DNA from: Mucilaginibacter paludis DSM 18603
GTDB lineage: Bacteria > Bacteroidota > Bacteroidia > Sphingobacteriales > Sphingobacteriaceae
Direction of reading: 5' to 3'
DNA: 64,000 bases
Assembly (NCBI RefSeq): GCF_000166195.2
Contig: NZ_CM001403.1
Location: 4,048,432 to 4,112,431 of the forward strand
A program made the position numbers and the translations under genes. Under the pieces are notes generated by a model. The model was not told the origin of the DNA, ran no database searches, and worked only from the letters and a program-made list of their open reading frames with translations. Below are positions 33,002 through 41,889 of the stretch, piece after piece. Each line of letters starts with the position of its first letter. The first letter of the stretch is position 1.

Positions 33002-33927
33002 TATAATTCGGGCAACTGTTTTTTAGATAACGCTGTGTTTTTATAAACAAGGAACAAAAGTACGGTAATTATCAAACTGAACGCATACGCACTATAATTA
33101 AAAACATGCTGATCGTCGGGATTAATCGCTATTTTTTTTTGCTGATAAAGGTAAGTAACCACTACCGCTGTTCCGTTGTTAATAAAATGTGCCCAAACTG
33201 ATGTCCAGATGCTGTTGCTATAAAGCACAAAGTAGCCGAAGAAAACTCCGAGAAACATGCGGGGTAAAAAGCCAAAAAACTGCATATGAAACGCGCTGAA
33301 CAGGATGGCCGCTATCCAGATGCCGCCATGCGGGTTGTTGGTCCAACGGGTGAAGATAGCCTGCACGCAGCCGCGGAATAAAAACTCCTCGGCTATGGCT
33401 GTTAACAAGCCAATTACCAGCAAATCAAACAACATGCTTCCCACGGTTTTCATCTGCAGCAGCACTTGCGTTTCCTTTAATGCCGCGTCTTCTTTTTGTC
33501 GCATCCATTGCTCTACCGATTTGAGAAAGCCCGGAAACGTCATTTTTTGATTGATATTGATCAGGTAGTCCATCGCCGGCGACGAAAAAAACATAATTAC
33601 CAACACCAATAGAAATAATGCAACCGGAACGTTGATGCGTGGTTTTAAATAAGTTTGGGGTTGTTTTACCATAAAGCGTGCAAAAACAACCGCAGTTAAA
33701 AACAGCGGTATAGTGGTGCTGAGGATCTGTAAAATCCAGATGGATGTAATTACATTTGGTGCCGAGGTGTTGAAAGCCATCACCTGCGTTATAGTATCAA
33801 ACCCATAAAGCACGGTTACTACACCGCCACCAATTGCCACGCCCATGAAAATCAGGACGATCAAAGTGACAATTAAAAGTAAAAATTGCAGGCTGGGGTG
33901 CATTGAGCTCTGAGCTTCTTCTGTCAT
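33001..33927 (-). CDS. CPBP-family intramembrane metalloprotease
   Basis: From the ATG at 33927 (MTEEAQSSMHPSL) the protein has 308 residues and about eight membrane helices. CPBP motifs are EEFLFRG (Glu-Glu-x3-Arg), FSAFHMQFFG (motif 2 His) and HFINN (motif 3). Upstream in-frame codons to 34011 were rejected because they would overlap the divergent dusB promoter and gene. CPBP proteases of this kind (relatives of Rce1 and bacteriocin-immunity proteins) cleave within membranes; the substrate is unknown. It leads the DUF2007, cdsA, psd group. Confidence 0.88.
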   Translation of the reverse strand: MTEEAQSSMHPSLQFLLLIVTLIVLIFMGVAIGGGVVTVLYGFDTITQVMAFNTSAPNVITSIWILQILSTTIPLFLTAVVFARFMVKQPQTYLKPRINVPVALFLLVLVIMFFSSPAMDYLININQKMTFPGFLKSVEQWMRQKEDAALKETQVLLQMKTVGSMLFDLLVIGLLTAIAEEFLFRGCVQAIFTRWTNNPHGGIWIAAILFSAFHMQFFGFLPRMFLGVFFGYFVLYSNSIWTSVWAHFINNGTAVVVTYLYQQKKIAINPDDQHVFNYSAYAFSLIITVLLFLVYKNTALSKKQLPEL

Positions 33928-33942
33928 ATTAGTTAATATTTG

Positions 33943-33950
33943 TACTTTTG
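33943..33950 (+). promoter_or_regulatory. Candidate dusB -7 box
   Basis: TACTTTTG followed by C is a strong match to the Bacteroidota TAnnTTTG box and lies 18 bases before the dusB ATG (33969), giving a leader of about 12 bases. It sits between two divergent genes. Confidence 0.55.
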
Positions 33951-33968
33951 CAGCGTTTAAAGATACTG

Positions 33969-34961
33969 ATGTCTGTTCAAATTGGAAATATTGATTTAGG
34001 TAAATTCCCACTGTTGCTTGCGCCGATGGAGGATGTGAGCGATCCGCCCTTCCGTTATGTGTGTAAACAAAACGGTGCGGATATGATGTATACCGAATTT
34101 ATTTCGTCGGAAGGCTTGATTCGTGATGCCGCCAAGAGCCGTAAAAAACTGGATATTTTTGGTTATGAGCGCCCTATCGGCATCCAGATCTTCGGTAGCG
34201 ATATTGAAAGTATGCGCGAAGCTACCCGGATAGCTACCAAGGCCGAACCCGATTTGATGGACATTAACTATGGCTGTCCTGTAAAACAAGTGGCTTGCCG
34301 TGGTGCAGGCGCCAGTTTATTGCAGGATATTGATAAAATGGTGGCCATGACGAGGGCTGTTGTTGAATCGACACACCTACCGGTGACCGTTAAAACACGT
34401 TTGGGCTGGGATGATAATACCAAAAATGTGTACGAAGTGGCCGAACGCCTACAGGAAGTAGGAATTAAAGCTTTAACCATACACGGCCGCACGCGTGCGC
34501 AGATGTATAAGGGCGAAGCCGATTGGAGATTGATAGCCGAGATCAAGAAAAATCCTAATATTGAAATTCCGATTTTTGGAAATGGTGATATCGACTCGCC
34601 CGAAAAAGCAGCCAACTGGCGTTTGGAATACGGTGTTGACGGTATGATGATTGGCCGTGCAGCGATAGGTTATCCCTGGATATTCCGGGAGATCAAGCAT
34701 TTTTTTGAAACAGGCGAGCACCGCGATAAACCCACTATTGCCGAGCGGGTAGATGTTTGTAAAACGCACCTGGAAAAATCTATCGAATGGAAAGGCCGCA
34801 GAACCGGCATTTTTGAAATGCGAAGGCACTATTCTAACTATTTTAAAGGGCTTGATCATTTTAAAGAATACCGCATGCAACTGGTGGGAACGGAGGATGT
34901 AGAAGAAATATACGACCTGCTGCAAACAATTAACGACAAATACACTACAGAACTGGCTTAA
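33969..34961 (+). CDS. dusB: tRNA-dihydrouridine synthase
   Basis: Dus enzymes reduce uridines in tRNA with FMN and NADPH. The 330-residue protein has LLAPMEDVSDPPFR at the start, the tRNA/FMN block MDINYGCPVKQVACRGAGA with the catalytic Cys in ACRG, TVKTRLGWD, LTIHGRTRAQMYKG and IPIFGNGDI, followed by MMIGRAAIGYPWIF. This is the DusB-like type. ATG 33969 was chosen over a TTG at 33948, which falls in the promoter box. Confidence 0.93.
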   Translation: MSVQIGNIDLGKFPLLLAPMEDVSDPPFRYVCKQNGADMMYTEFISSEGLIRDAAKSRKKLDIFGYERPIGIQIFGSDIESMREATRIATKAEPDLMDINYGCPVKQVACRGAGASLLQDIDKMVAMTRAVVESTHLPVTVKTRLGWDDNTKNVYEVAERLQEVGIKALTIHGRTRAQMYKGEADWRLIAEIKKNPNIEIPIFGNGDIDSPEKAANWRLEYGVDGMMIGRAAIGYPWIFREIKHFFETGEHRDKPTIAERVDVCKTHLEKSIEWKGRRTGIFEMRRHYSNYFKGLDHFKEYRMQLVGTEDVEEIYDLLQTINDKYTTELA

Positions 34962-35080
34962 TTATTGAGTATTATCTAATAGATTAATGTTTTCTTATCG
35001 TTAAGGAAATAAAAATTTTCACTTCATGTTTTAAAATAGTGTGAAAAAATTATTTAAGTTTGGATTGAAACGCATTTGAT

Positions 35081-35467
35081 ATGATTAATACAATTACAGA
35101 TGGAGTTAAGGTTTCGGTAGAAACCATATACCAGCCGGAGTATTCAAACCCAGCTAATGATCATTTTATGTTTGCCTATAAAATCAATATTGAAAATGTA
35201 GGTAACCATGCGGTGCAGTTGATGCGCAGGCATTGGTCTATTTTTGATTCCAACGGTACTCAGCGCGAAGTAGAGGGCGAAGGTGTGGTTGGCCTACAAC
35301 CCATTATTGAGCCGGGCCAATCGCACGAATATGTTTCAGGTTGTAATCTGAAAACAGATATGGGCAGCATGAAAGGCGAATATCAAATGCTGCGTTTGAT
35401 GGACCATGTGCTGTTTGATGTAAAGATACCGGAGTTTTATTTGATTGCGCCTTATAAGCTGAATTGA
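35081..35467 (+). CDS. apaG: ApaG-domain protein (Co2+/Mg2+ efflux-type)
   Basis: 128 residues forming one ApaG beta-sandwich: VKVSVETIYQPEYSNPANDHFMFAYKINIEN, LMRRHWSIFDSNG, VEGEGVVGLQPIIEPGQSHEYVSGC and MKGEYQML, all family hallmarks. ApaG is linked to cation homeostasis and stress in other bacteria, with the mechanism unsettled. Free-standing gene downstream of dusB, with a 119-base AT-rich spacer. Confidence 0.93.
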   Translation: MINTITDGVKVSVETIYQPEYSNPANDHFMFAYKINIENVGNHAVQLMRRHWSIFDSNGTQREVEGEGVVGLQPIIEPGQSHEYVSGCNLKTDMGSMKGEYQMLRLMDHVLFDVKIPEFYLIAPYKLN

Positions 35468-35502
35468 ATTGAGATATTGAACCCGCCGAAAGCGGTTTTT
35501 TT

Positions 35503-35711
35503 ATTTGAATGCCTTGCCATAGGTGATATCAATTTTAACGTCTTGTAGTTTGGATGTGTAACGAAGATGGATTTTTGACGCGGTACTGACCTGGTACGAA
35601 CGTATCACTTGCAAAAGGCCTTACTACTGCCGACTAAAAGTTGAGCTGGGATGCGTTAGCCTTACCAATTTCGATTTCAACGCAAAAGGTTACTTCGGTT
35701 ACCTGTGGCTT
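35503..35711 (-). pseudogene. Possible gene remnant downstream of a lipoprotein gene
   Basis: On the minus strand short in-phase pieces read like protein: VTEVTFCVEIEIGKANASQL, then after a stop SAVVRPFASDTFVPGQYRV, and in another frame RYTSKLQDVKIDITYGKAFK ending in a stop at about 35506. They would join with one in-frame stop and one frameshift. This may be a decayed C-terminus of an exported protein, or chance. I do not recognise a family. Confidence 0.25.
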
Positions 35712-36170
35712 CTAAATCTTTCCATACTTACATTTAAAAACACCCTCACTAATTATTTTGTTTAAGCCGTTTGGGTTGGTAGCCACAAACTGAAAGGTGC
35801 CTGCTATAGTATCATTGGTTATTGAGGTAATAGTTACCGTTCCCGTTCCGCCCAGGTATGAATTGGCGTATGTAGAGTCGGTACTATAGCTTAATACTGT
35901 GCCACTGTTAACCACATCAAAGGTACCAACGGCAACATTGTTTACCATTATGTTAAGCATTTCTGTTCCGGGTAATTGCGCTATAATTTGCAATCCATTG
36001 TTCGTTTGGTAGATGGTGGCAAAGTTTGTGGTTGCTGTTTTTGTTACCCCATCAACCTTGAGAGAGAAAATATTGCTGCTGGTGGGGGTAACGAAGTACC
36101 CGTCCTGTTTTCGGCACGAGCCAAGTGTTATTATAAACAGGATAAACGCGAGGGTTTTGGCTTTTTTCAT
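35712..36170 (-). CDS. Hypothetical lipoprotein
   Basis: The 152-residue protein begins MKKAKTLAFILFIITLGSCRK, a lipoprotein signal with Cys19. The mature part is Thr/Ser/Asn-rich and beta-strand-like (ATTNFATIYQT, VGTFDV, GTGTVTITSITNDTIAGTF). The pattern resembles small beta-sandwich lipoproteins common in Bacteroidota (DUF6252-like), but I am not sure of the family. It is likely attached to the outer membrane. A perfect terminator hairpin lies upstream, so it is transcribed on its own. Confidence 0.65.
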   Translation of the reverse strand: MKKAKTLAFILFIITLGSCRKQDGYFVTPTSSNIFSLKVDGVTKTATTNFATIYQTNNGLQIIAQLPGTEMLNIMVNNVAVGTFDVVNSGTVLSYSTDSTYANSYLGGTGTVTITSITNDTIAGTFQFVATNPNGLNKIISEGVFKCKYGKI

Positions 36171-36248
36171 AGTATAGTTGTTGGTTTAAATATATCGCTA
36201 TAAAATAAGCTGCCAAAGTTTAACCGCATTTTTTGCGTATTGGCTAAA

Positions 36249-36284
36249 AATAACAAAACCCGCGGGAAGGCGGGTTTTGTTATT
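36249..36284 (-). terminator. Perfect 15-bp hairpin terminator
   Basis: AATAACAAAACCCGC (36249-36263) and GCGGGTTTTGTTATT (36270-36284) are exactly complementary with a six-base loop. On the minus strand the stem is followed by a T-rich stretch, so it ends the zinc metallopeptidase transcript; the symmetric A/T flanks let it work both ways. Confidence 0.85.
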
Positions 36285-36300
36285 TGACCATCTGGGAAAT

Positions 36301-37029
36301 TTAGTTTCGCCTGTTAAACAAGAACGAGGCGTAATATAACAGCGTAGCCAGCGAACCGAGGGCAGCAACCACGTAAGTCATAGCGGCCCACCAAAGGGCG
36401 TCCTTGGCTTGTTCTTGTTCTGCATCTGTGCGCATCACGCTATAGTTGTTGCTGAGCCAAAGCAGGGCCCGATTGCTGGCATCAAATTCCACTGGTAAGG
36501 TAATAAAGCTAAAAGTAGTTACTACGCCCAATGCAACAACACCTATGGCAAGCACATACGGGCTGCCCGAAAAGAAAAGCAGTAGCATGCCAATCATCAG
36601 CGTCCAGGTGGTTAATGTTGATGCGGTATTTACAATAGGCACCATAGCCGAGCGGAAGCTTAGCCAGCTATAGGCTTTGGCATGCTGTACGGCATGGCCG
36701 CATTCGTGGGCAGCTATAGCAGCAGAGGCAACACTACGGCTGTGGTAAACATCCGGGCTAAGATTTACCGTTTTATTTTCGGGGTTGTAATGATCTGTCA
36801 ACTGGCCCTCAACCGAAATTACCTGCACATCGTAAATCTGGTTATCCAGCAGCATTTTTTCTGCTACCTCTTTGCCGGAAAGGCCAGATAATAAACCGAT
36901 CTCAGAGTATTGCTTAAATTTACTCCTGAACCGCATCTGCACAAAAAAGCTTACAACGGCAACCGCTATCATCAATAGCCAACCGGAGTTGTAGGGAATA
37001 TATCCTGTAATTAAAAGTAAGTGGTTCAT
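36301..37029 (-). CDS. YugP-type neutral zinc metallopeptidase
   Basis: The 242-residue membrane protein has a hydrophobic N-terminus (WLLMIAVAVVSFFVQM), the zinc motif HECGH in AAIAAHECGHAVQHA, and two hydrophobic segments in the second half. A conserved DHYNPENKTVNLSPDVYHSRSVAS block precedes the motif. This is the zinc peptidase family of YugP/DUF2268-like membrane proteins; its substrates are unknown. It is divergent from the FAD oxidoreductase gene. Confidence 0.88.
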   Translation of the reverse strand: MNHLLLITGYIPYNSGWLLMIAVAVVSFFVQMRFRSKFKQYSEIGLLSGLSGKEVAEKMLLDNQIYDVQVISVEGQLTDHYNPENKTVNLSPDVYHSRSVASAAIAAHECGHAVQHAKAYSWLSFRSAMVPIVNTASTLTTWTLMIGMLLLFFSGSPYVLAIGVVALGVVTTFSFITLPVEFDASNRALLWLSNNYSVMRTDAEQEQAKDALWWAAMTYVVAALGSLATLLYYASFLFNRRN

Positions 37030-37094
37030 GTCTTAAATTTTTTATAGTACATTCAAAAAGTATTCCTAATATTAACGTAAAAACATTCACGCTA

Positions 37095-38237
37095 TTGGCA
37101 CCAAATACTTTTTCGTACTGGGAACAAATCTCATTTTTAAACAATGCCGATGTAATTATTGTTGGCAGCGGCATTGTTGGTTTAAATGCCGCCCTGCAAT
37201 TAAAAACACGGCAACCGCAACTTAAAGTGATGGTATTGGAGCGCGGTTTTTTACCGAGTGGTGCCAGCACAAAAAATGCGGGTTTTGCCTGCTTTGGGGC
37301 GGTTTCTGAGCAGTTGAGCTACCTGGAAACCACATCTGAAGACGAGGTTGTAAAACTGGCAGACTATAAATGGCGAGGTTTGAAACTTTTACGTGCCAAC
37401 CTTGGTGATAGCCAAATCGATTATCAGCAGCATGGAGGTTACGAGTTGTTTTTTAAGGACGAGATTGAACAAGCTGAAGCGTGTACCGACAAGCTACCAT
37501 ATCTTAATAAATTGTTACAGAAAATAATTGGTGTAGCTGACATTTATGCAGTGGCTAATGCTAAAATAGCAGGTTTTGGTTTCAACAGCGTAAGCCGGAT
37601 GATCTACAATAGCTGTGAAGGGCAGATAGATACCGGCAAAATGATGCGGGCTTTGCTCAACAAAGTTCAGCGTATGGGTGTTCTGGTTTTAAACAGTTGC
37701 CAGGTTGAACGAATTGACACCAACGCCGGCTCAATTACCATTAATACTGCTCAGGGTAATTTTAAATGCGATAAAGCCATTATTGCAACCAATGCATTTG
37801 CCCAGCAGCTTTTTCCGCAATTGGATGTAGTGCCGGGCCGTGGGCAGGTATTGGTTACCAAGACAATAAAGGGCTTAAAGCTACAGGGCACCTATCATTT
37901 TAAAGAAGGCTATTATTATTTCAGAAATATTAATGGGCGCGTGCTTTTTGGTGGAGGCCGCAATCTGGATTTTAACGCGGAGCAAACCTGGGATTTTGGC
38001 CATACCGAAAAAGTAAAGCAGCAATTAACCCAATACCTGCAAGAGGTAATTTTACCCGGCCAGCCTGTTGAGATCGACTATTGGTGGAGCGGTATCATGG
38101 GTTTTGGCGAGGATATTAAACCGATCACCAGGCAAGTAGAACCCAATATATTTTGCGCCGTGCGTTGTAATGGCATGGGCGTGGCCATGGGCAGTTTGGT
38201 TGGCGAGGAAGTGGCCGAACTGGCTTTAAGAAGCTAA
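37095..38237 (+). CDS. FAD-dependent oxidoreductase (DAO family)
   Basis: The 380-residue protein has the FAD motif VIIVGSGIVGLNAALQL at residue 15, the Glu of LERGFLPSGAS, NAGFACFG as in glycine or amino-acid oxidases, and the C-terminal block WSGIMGFGEDIKPITR with NGMGVAMGSLVGEEVA. It probably oxidises an amine or amino acid; the substrate is unknown. No ATG precedes the FAD motif in this frame, so the TTG at 37095 or an unusual start is used. It faces the DUF4272 gene tail to tail, six bases apart. Confidence 0.85.
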   Translation: MAPNTFSYWEQISFLNNADVIIVGSGIVGLNAALQLKTRQPQLKVMVLERGFLPSGASTKNAGFACFGAVSEQLSYLETTSEDEVVKLADYKWRGLKLLRANLGDSQIDYQQHGGYELFFKDEIEQAEACTDKLPYLNKLLQKIIGVADIYAVANAKIAGFGFNSVSRMIYNSCEGQIDTGKMMRALLNKVQRMGVLVLNSCQVERIDTNAGSITINTAQGNFKCDKAIIATNAFAQQLFPQLDVVPGRGQVLVTKTIKGLKLQGTYHFKEGYYYFRNINGRVLFGGGRNLDFNAEQTWDFGHTEKVKQQLTQYLQEVILPGQPVEIDYWWSGIMGFGEDIKPITRQVEPNIFCAVRCNGMGVAMGSLVGEEVAELALRS

Positions 38238-38243
38238 TCACGA

Positions 38244-38918
38244 CTATGTGGACGTATCTGTATCATCCCAATCTGCAATATCCATAAATCGACGAACCCA
38301 ATTTAAGGCTACATGGCGCTCAAAAGATACTTTTTTATCAATGTTTGAAGTACTCTTCATTTGACTATAATAAATGTCTCTAAAATAGGTAGTGGCCAAT
38401 TCATTGAAAAGATTTTCGTCAATGATATTGCTTTTGCTTATATATTGCAAGCTTGCTAAAAATACTGCAAGCTCATCGCCTACCCGTGGGACTTTGGTTT
38501 CGAATTGATCATATTGATCATCTGACATGGGCTGGCAGGATTCGGAAAGGTCGGTTATCAGACCGAGCGCCCAAGCTAAAACATAGGCAGCTTCAATTTT
38601 CCAAGAGACGTCGCTAAGAACCCTTTGGTCAAAAGATCCATTTTCGAGAAATGTCCGCTCTTTCGGGCTTACATAGTCCCATATATTTTCTTTTTTTAAC
38701 CATCCAATTATTGCTTTACGATGTTCATCATGATGTACAGCATAAGTAAGCGATTGCAAAATCATTATTCTGCATCCAACTTCATATGGGGTAGCAAATG
38801 TTTCAGGATCGAAATCCAGATATGGCAGATGGCTTATCTTGTAGTCTTTAATTCCACAACTCTGTAATCTTAGCTCAATTGCCTTTTTTCTTTTAAGGGT
38901 ATTTTGGTCCATCGGCAT
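38244..38918 (-). CDS. DUF4272 domain protein
   Basis: The 224-residue cytoplasmic protein matches the DUF4272 pattern: KRKKAIELRLQSCGI at the start, YEVGCRIMILQSLTYAVHHD, LSPKERT-like VSPKERTFLEN and the WKIEAAYVLAWALGLI core, ending with HVALNWVRRFMDIADWDD. The function is not known. It is five bases downstream of murF on the same strand, so it may be co-transcribed with it. Confidence 0.75.
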   Translation of the reverse strand: MPMDQNTLKRKKAIELRLQSCGIKDYKISHLPYLDFDPETFATPYEVGCRIMILQSLTYAVHHDEHRKAIIGWLKKENIWDYVSPKERTFLENGSFDQRVLSDVSWKIEAAYVLAWALGLITDLSESCQPMSDDQYDQFETKVPRVGDELAVFLASLQYISKSNIIDENLFNELATTYFRDIYYSQMKSTSNIDKKVSFERHVALNWVRRFMDIADWDDTDTST

Positions 38919-38923
38919 GTAGC

Positions 38924-40225
38924 TTAAAACAAATCTACCAACCGCTCCAGCGCCATACCGCGCGAGCCTTTGATTAAAATGGTGGCGTTTTTAACCGGTC
39001 GCGATTTAAAGGCCCCGATAGCATCTTCAACACTTCGGTAAAAGGTTGCGTTTACTAATTCGCTCTGTTTATAAAATTCGGCTCCAATAAAAATCCGTTC
39101 GTCAATGGCGGTTTGCATTGCCTTTTGAATAACCGATTCATGTTCCACGGCAGATTCTTCGCCCAGTTCAAACATATCGCCCAGTATTACCACTTTCCGC
39201 CCGGCGGGCAATTTGCCAATGTTTTCTATCGCTACAAACATGCTGCTCGGGTTGGCATTGTAATAATCACATATCAGTGTGTTGGATGCAGTTTTTACGA
39301 TTTGCGAACGGTTATTGTGCGGTTGATAGCCGCTTAAGCCCGTATTGATCTCGTCCGGGGATAACTTAAAGTAGTGGCCAATGCAAATAGCCGCCAATAG
39401 GTTATCCATATTGTATGCGCCCGTTAACTGAGATTGTACGGTATGGTATGCTTCGTTTTTTATTTTCCAACGGAGTTTAAGGTAGGGCGAGTTTTCTAAC
39501 AATTCGCCCGATATGTTATTGCCTATATCGCTGCCGTAATACTGCACATCGGTTAAAGCTCGTTCGGCAACCATATCGGTTAATACTTTGCTATCCTGGT
39601 TAACAAATATGACACCTTTGCTGGTTTTTAGGTAATCATATAATTCGCCCTTGCCTTTTTTTACACCTTCGGCACCGCCAAAACCCTCTAAGTGTGCCTT
39701 ACCTACGTTGGTAATCAGGCCGTGAGTGGGCTGCGCAATGCTGCAAAGCAATTCAATTTCTTTTTGGTGATTAGCTCCCATTTCTATCACGGCCATTTCA
39801 ACGGTTTGATCAATAGCCAGGATGGTTAGCGGTACGCCAATGTGGTTATTGAGGTTGCCGTATGTGGCATAGGTATTAAAATGTTGCGATAGTACAGCCC
39901 TGATCAGCTCTTTGGTTGTGGTTTTACCGTTAGAACCGGTAAGGCCTACAAAAGGAATGTTCAACTGCTTACGGTGATATCGGGCCAGGTTTTGTAAACA
40001 GCTTAAAACATCATCTACCAAAATGCATTTTTGGCTTACGTTGTAGTCGCCATTGTCAATCACGGCGTATGCTGCGCCTGCATCAAGGGCTTGCTGTGCA
40101 AAGGTGTTGGCATCAAACTTATCGCCCTTTAGGGCAAAAAAGATACTGCCCGGGATAATTTTACGGGTGTCGGTACTAATTACCGGGTGTTGCAGGTAAG
40201 TTTGGTAAAGCTGCTCGATATTCAT
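38924..40225 (-). CDS. murF: UDP-N-acetylmuramoyl-tripeptide--D-Ala-D-Ala ligase
   Basis: MurF adds D-Ala-D-Ala to the UDP-MurNAc tripeptide, the last cytoplasmic step of the peptidoglycan precursor. The 433-residue protein has the N-terminal STDTRKIIPGSIFFALKG, the P-loop GLTGSNGKTTTKELI, EMGANHQKEIELL, and the C-terminal CDYYNANPSSM with ILGDMFELG. It stands away from the usual mur/fts cluster, just before an SRE copy, with DUF4272 immediately downstream. Confidence 0.95.
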   Translation of the reverse strand: MNIEQLYQTYLQHPVISTDTRKIIPGSIFFALKGDKFDANTFAQQALDAGAAYAVIDNGDYNVSQKCILVDDVLSCLQNLARYHRKQLNIPFVGLTGSNGKTTTKELIRAVLSQHFNTYATYGNLNNHIGVPLTILAIDQTVEMAVIEMGANHQKEIELLCSIAQPTHGLITNVGKAHLEGFGGAEGVKKGKGELYDYLKTSKGVIFVNQDSKVLTDMVAERALTDVQYYGSDIGNNISGELLENSPYLKLRWKIKNEAYHTVQSQLTGAYNMDNLLAAICIGHYFKLSPDEINTGLSGYQPHNNRSQIVKTASNTLICDYYNANPSSMFVAIENIGKLPAGRKVVILGDMFELGEESAVEHESVIQKAMQTAIDERIFIGAEFYKQSELVNATFYRSVEDAIGAFKSRPVKNATILIKGSRGMALERLVDLF

Positions 40226-40275
40226 GGTTGTTGTTATACTGCAAGTTTAAAAATTTACTGTTAAATAAATCTTAT

Positions 40276-40352
40276 AATGGTGTCTATATAAGTTGTTGAT
40301 TATCAATGCTGTTTATCTCTTCATCATGTCATCCCGACGCGAGGAGGGATCT
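40276..40352 (+). repeat. SRE copy 4, left part (split by element D)
   Basis: The first part of an SRE, from the ATAATGGTGTCTATATAAG start through TTGTTGATTATCAATG to the GAGGAGGGATCT phrase, ending at the CT of 40351-40352. The right part of the same repeat resumes at CT 41993-41994. In uninterrupted copies (17327, 3804) the two parts are adjacent. Confidence 0.75.
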
Positions 40353-40469
40353 CCTATGATGAAATATGCAAGGTAAACGAGGCAAAAGGGCTTAAAAAGG
40401 GGTTATAACACGTATTGCTTAAATGTTTTAAATATTTTTGGTCAAAGCATGGCCCTGTTTGTTTAACTT

Positions 40470-40573
40470 TCCAGTGCAAATCAAAAGAGGAAACAGGCGC
40501 TGCTGAGGAGCAACCTGCCAGCAATATGATTTGCTGAACCACGGATAAAGGCCTCTGTCAAAGGAGGCTTTTT
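40470..40573 (+). ncRNA. Possible small RNA with terminator inside element D
   Basis: On the plus strand three hairpins follow each other: TGCT/AGCA around GAGG near 40500, CAGCAA (40519-40524) with TTGCTG (40531-40536), and a terminator GCCTC (40551-40555) with GAGGC (40564-40568) followed by a T run. This is what a short transcript ending at about 40573 would look like, but the 5' end and promoter are not identified. It reads opposite to the transposase. Low to moderate confidence; it could be only a transcription barrier protecting the element. Confidence 0.35.
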
Positions 40574-40654
40574 ATTTATCCTGTTCACTGAATGGCTAAA
40601 AAAACCTTCACGAATTTTTATTTTAATGCGTTGATAAATGACCAGCTAACCTCC

Positions 40655-40780
40655 TATAAGCAGACACTTTGCAGGCTGCAGGATCGCGTTCAAATTATTT
40701 GGATAAAAGGGCAACCGTAACCTTTTGTATAGCAGACACCTTTCGGGCCGCAGATCCCTCGCTTCGGTTTGCCCATTTCA
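40655..40780 (-). ncRNA. Candidate guide RNA region of element D
   Basis: Downstream of the transposase a GC-rich segment contains two related units, AGCAGACACTTTGCAGGC at 40659 and AGCAGACACCTTTCGGGC at 40731, 72 bases apart. GGGCAA-CCG (about 40710) can pair with CGGTTTGCCC (about 40765) around the second unit. In IS1111-type elements the guide RNA is encoded at this end; this is inferred by position and structure only. Confidence 0.35.
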
Positions 40781-40824
40781 TAAAAAAACCAAACCGGCTT
40801 TATCAGGCATTTGTCCTTGTGGAC

Positions 40825-41889
40825 TTATTTGACAACCGAAGTTACGTAAGGTTTTTGATTCTTCATAACGAACCGTATCCGGTTGAGCATTTTTTTAGCT
40901 ATCCTGATGATGGCCTTATTCTTTTTCATTTTTTTGCAAAGGTTATTGAAAGCCAGCGTCATGGCCGGGTCGAGCCTGACAGCTATCCAAGAGGCCTCGA
41001 TAAGCTTCTCCCGTAATTGATGATGAGCTCTTTTAGTGAGCCCCAATATGATTTTTTGATCGCCGGAACTATGCATATCCGGTACCAAGCCTATATATCC
41101 ACACAAGGCATCCAGGGAATCAAAGCGTTCAATGTCGCCGATCTCTGTGACAAATAATAAGGCGGTAATCTCGCCTATACCGGGGATGGTCCGGATCAGT
41201 TTTATAATTTGTTGATAACGTGGCTGCCTGGATAGGGCTCTGACTTCCCTGGTGGCTGTGAGTACCATGATACGGGTCTGCTGGTATCCCTGTAGCAGAA
41301 TATCCAGGTTGATCCGTGCTGATGAAGGCAAGCAAAGGGCCTTGAGCAGGCAGATATAATGATTCGACCAGTATTTATCGGTGTCTACCGTCACCGACTG
41401 GTCCTGGAAGTTAAGCCATCCTTTTATTCGGTTCTTATAGCGTGTCTGATCTTTGATCATTTGCTGGTAAACACGGATAATACCGCGGTCATCCTGTTGC
41501 TCGATGCCAGGCACGAAGATACCTTTCAGGGCTCCTTCACTTAATGTTTTACTGAGTTTCCGGCAATCGACCGTATCTGATTTGCGCTGCTTTTCCTTGT
41601 CTGTCAGCGGGACATCGGCAGGATTTACGACGATGCAGGACATCCCCAGCTCACTAAACTGTCGCTGATAGCCAAAGCCGCAAAAACCGGCTTCGTAAAC
41701 GAGCCTGTAATCGGCCGAAGGATAGTTCTGTTGTAGATGCCCGCTTAAGGCCTTAGGTGAAGGTTCCTGGGAAAACGTCTTTAGCTCCATATGGGTGCTG
41801 CGAAGGCTGACCTTCCAGGACTTCTTGTGTACATCTATGCCAACAAAAATAGTTTGTCCGCTAAAATCTAATTGTGTACCTTGTTTCAT
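40825..41889 (-). CDS. IS110-family transposase (element D)
   Basis: The 354-residue transposase is unrelated in detail to those of A-C. RuvC-like residues are Asp in FVGIDVHKKSW, Glu in LVYEAGFCGFG and Asp in SDTVDCRKL. The Transposase_20 domain has RTIPGIGEITALLFVTEIGD and GYIGLVPDMHSSGDQ, keeping the Ser-Ser-Gly at the catalytic Ser place. Length is normal. An inverted repeat GAGTTCTTG/CAAGAACTC (41889-41897 and 41947-41955) covers its start and leader and may limit expression. It appears intact. Confidence 0.88.
   Translation of the reverse strand: MKQGTQLDFSGQTIFVGIDVHKKSWKVSLRSTHMELKTFSQEPSPKALSGHLQQNYPSADYRLVYEAGFCGFGYQRQFSELGMSCIVVNPADVPLTDKEKQRKSDTVDCRKLSKTLSEGALKGIFVPGIEQQDDRGIIRVYQQMIKDQTRYKNRIKGWLNFQDQSVTVDTDKYWSNHYICLLKALCLPSSARINLDILLQGYQQTRIMVLTATREVRALSRQPRYQQIIKLIRTIPGIGEITALLFVTEIGDIERFDSLDALCGYIGLVPDMHSSGDQKIILGLTKRAHHQLREKLIEASWIAVRLDPAMTLAFNNLCKKMKKNKAIIRIAKKMLNRIRFVMKNQKPYVTSVVK

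Noticed and set aside
40470..40573. Known riboswitch class before the terminator
   Set aside because: No conserved aptamer core could be recognised, and no gene follows on that strand, so only a possible small RNA is reported.
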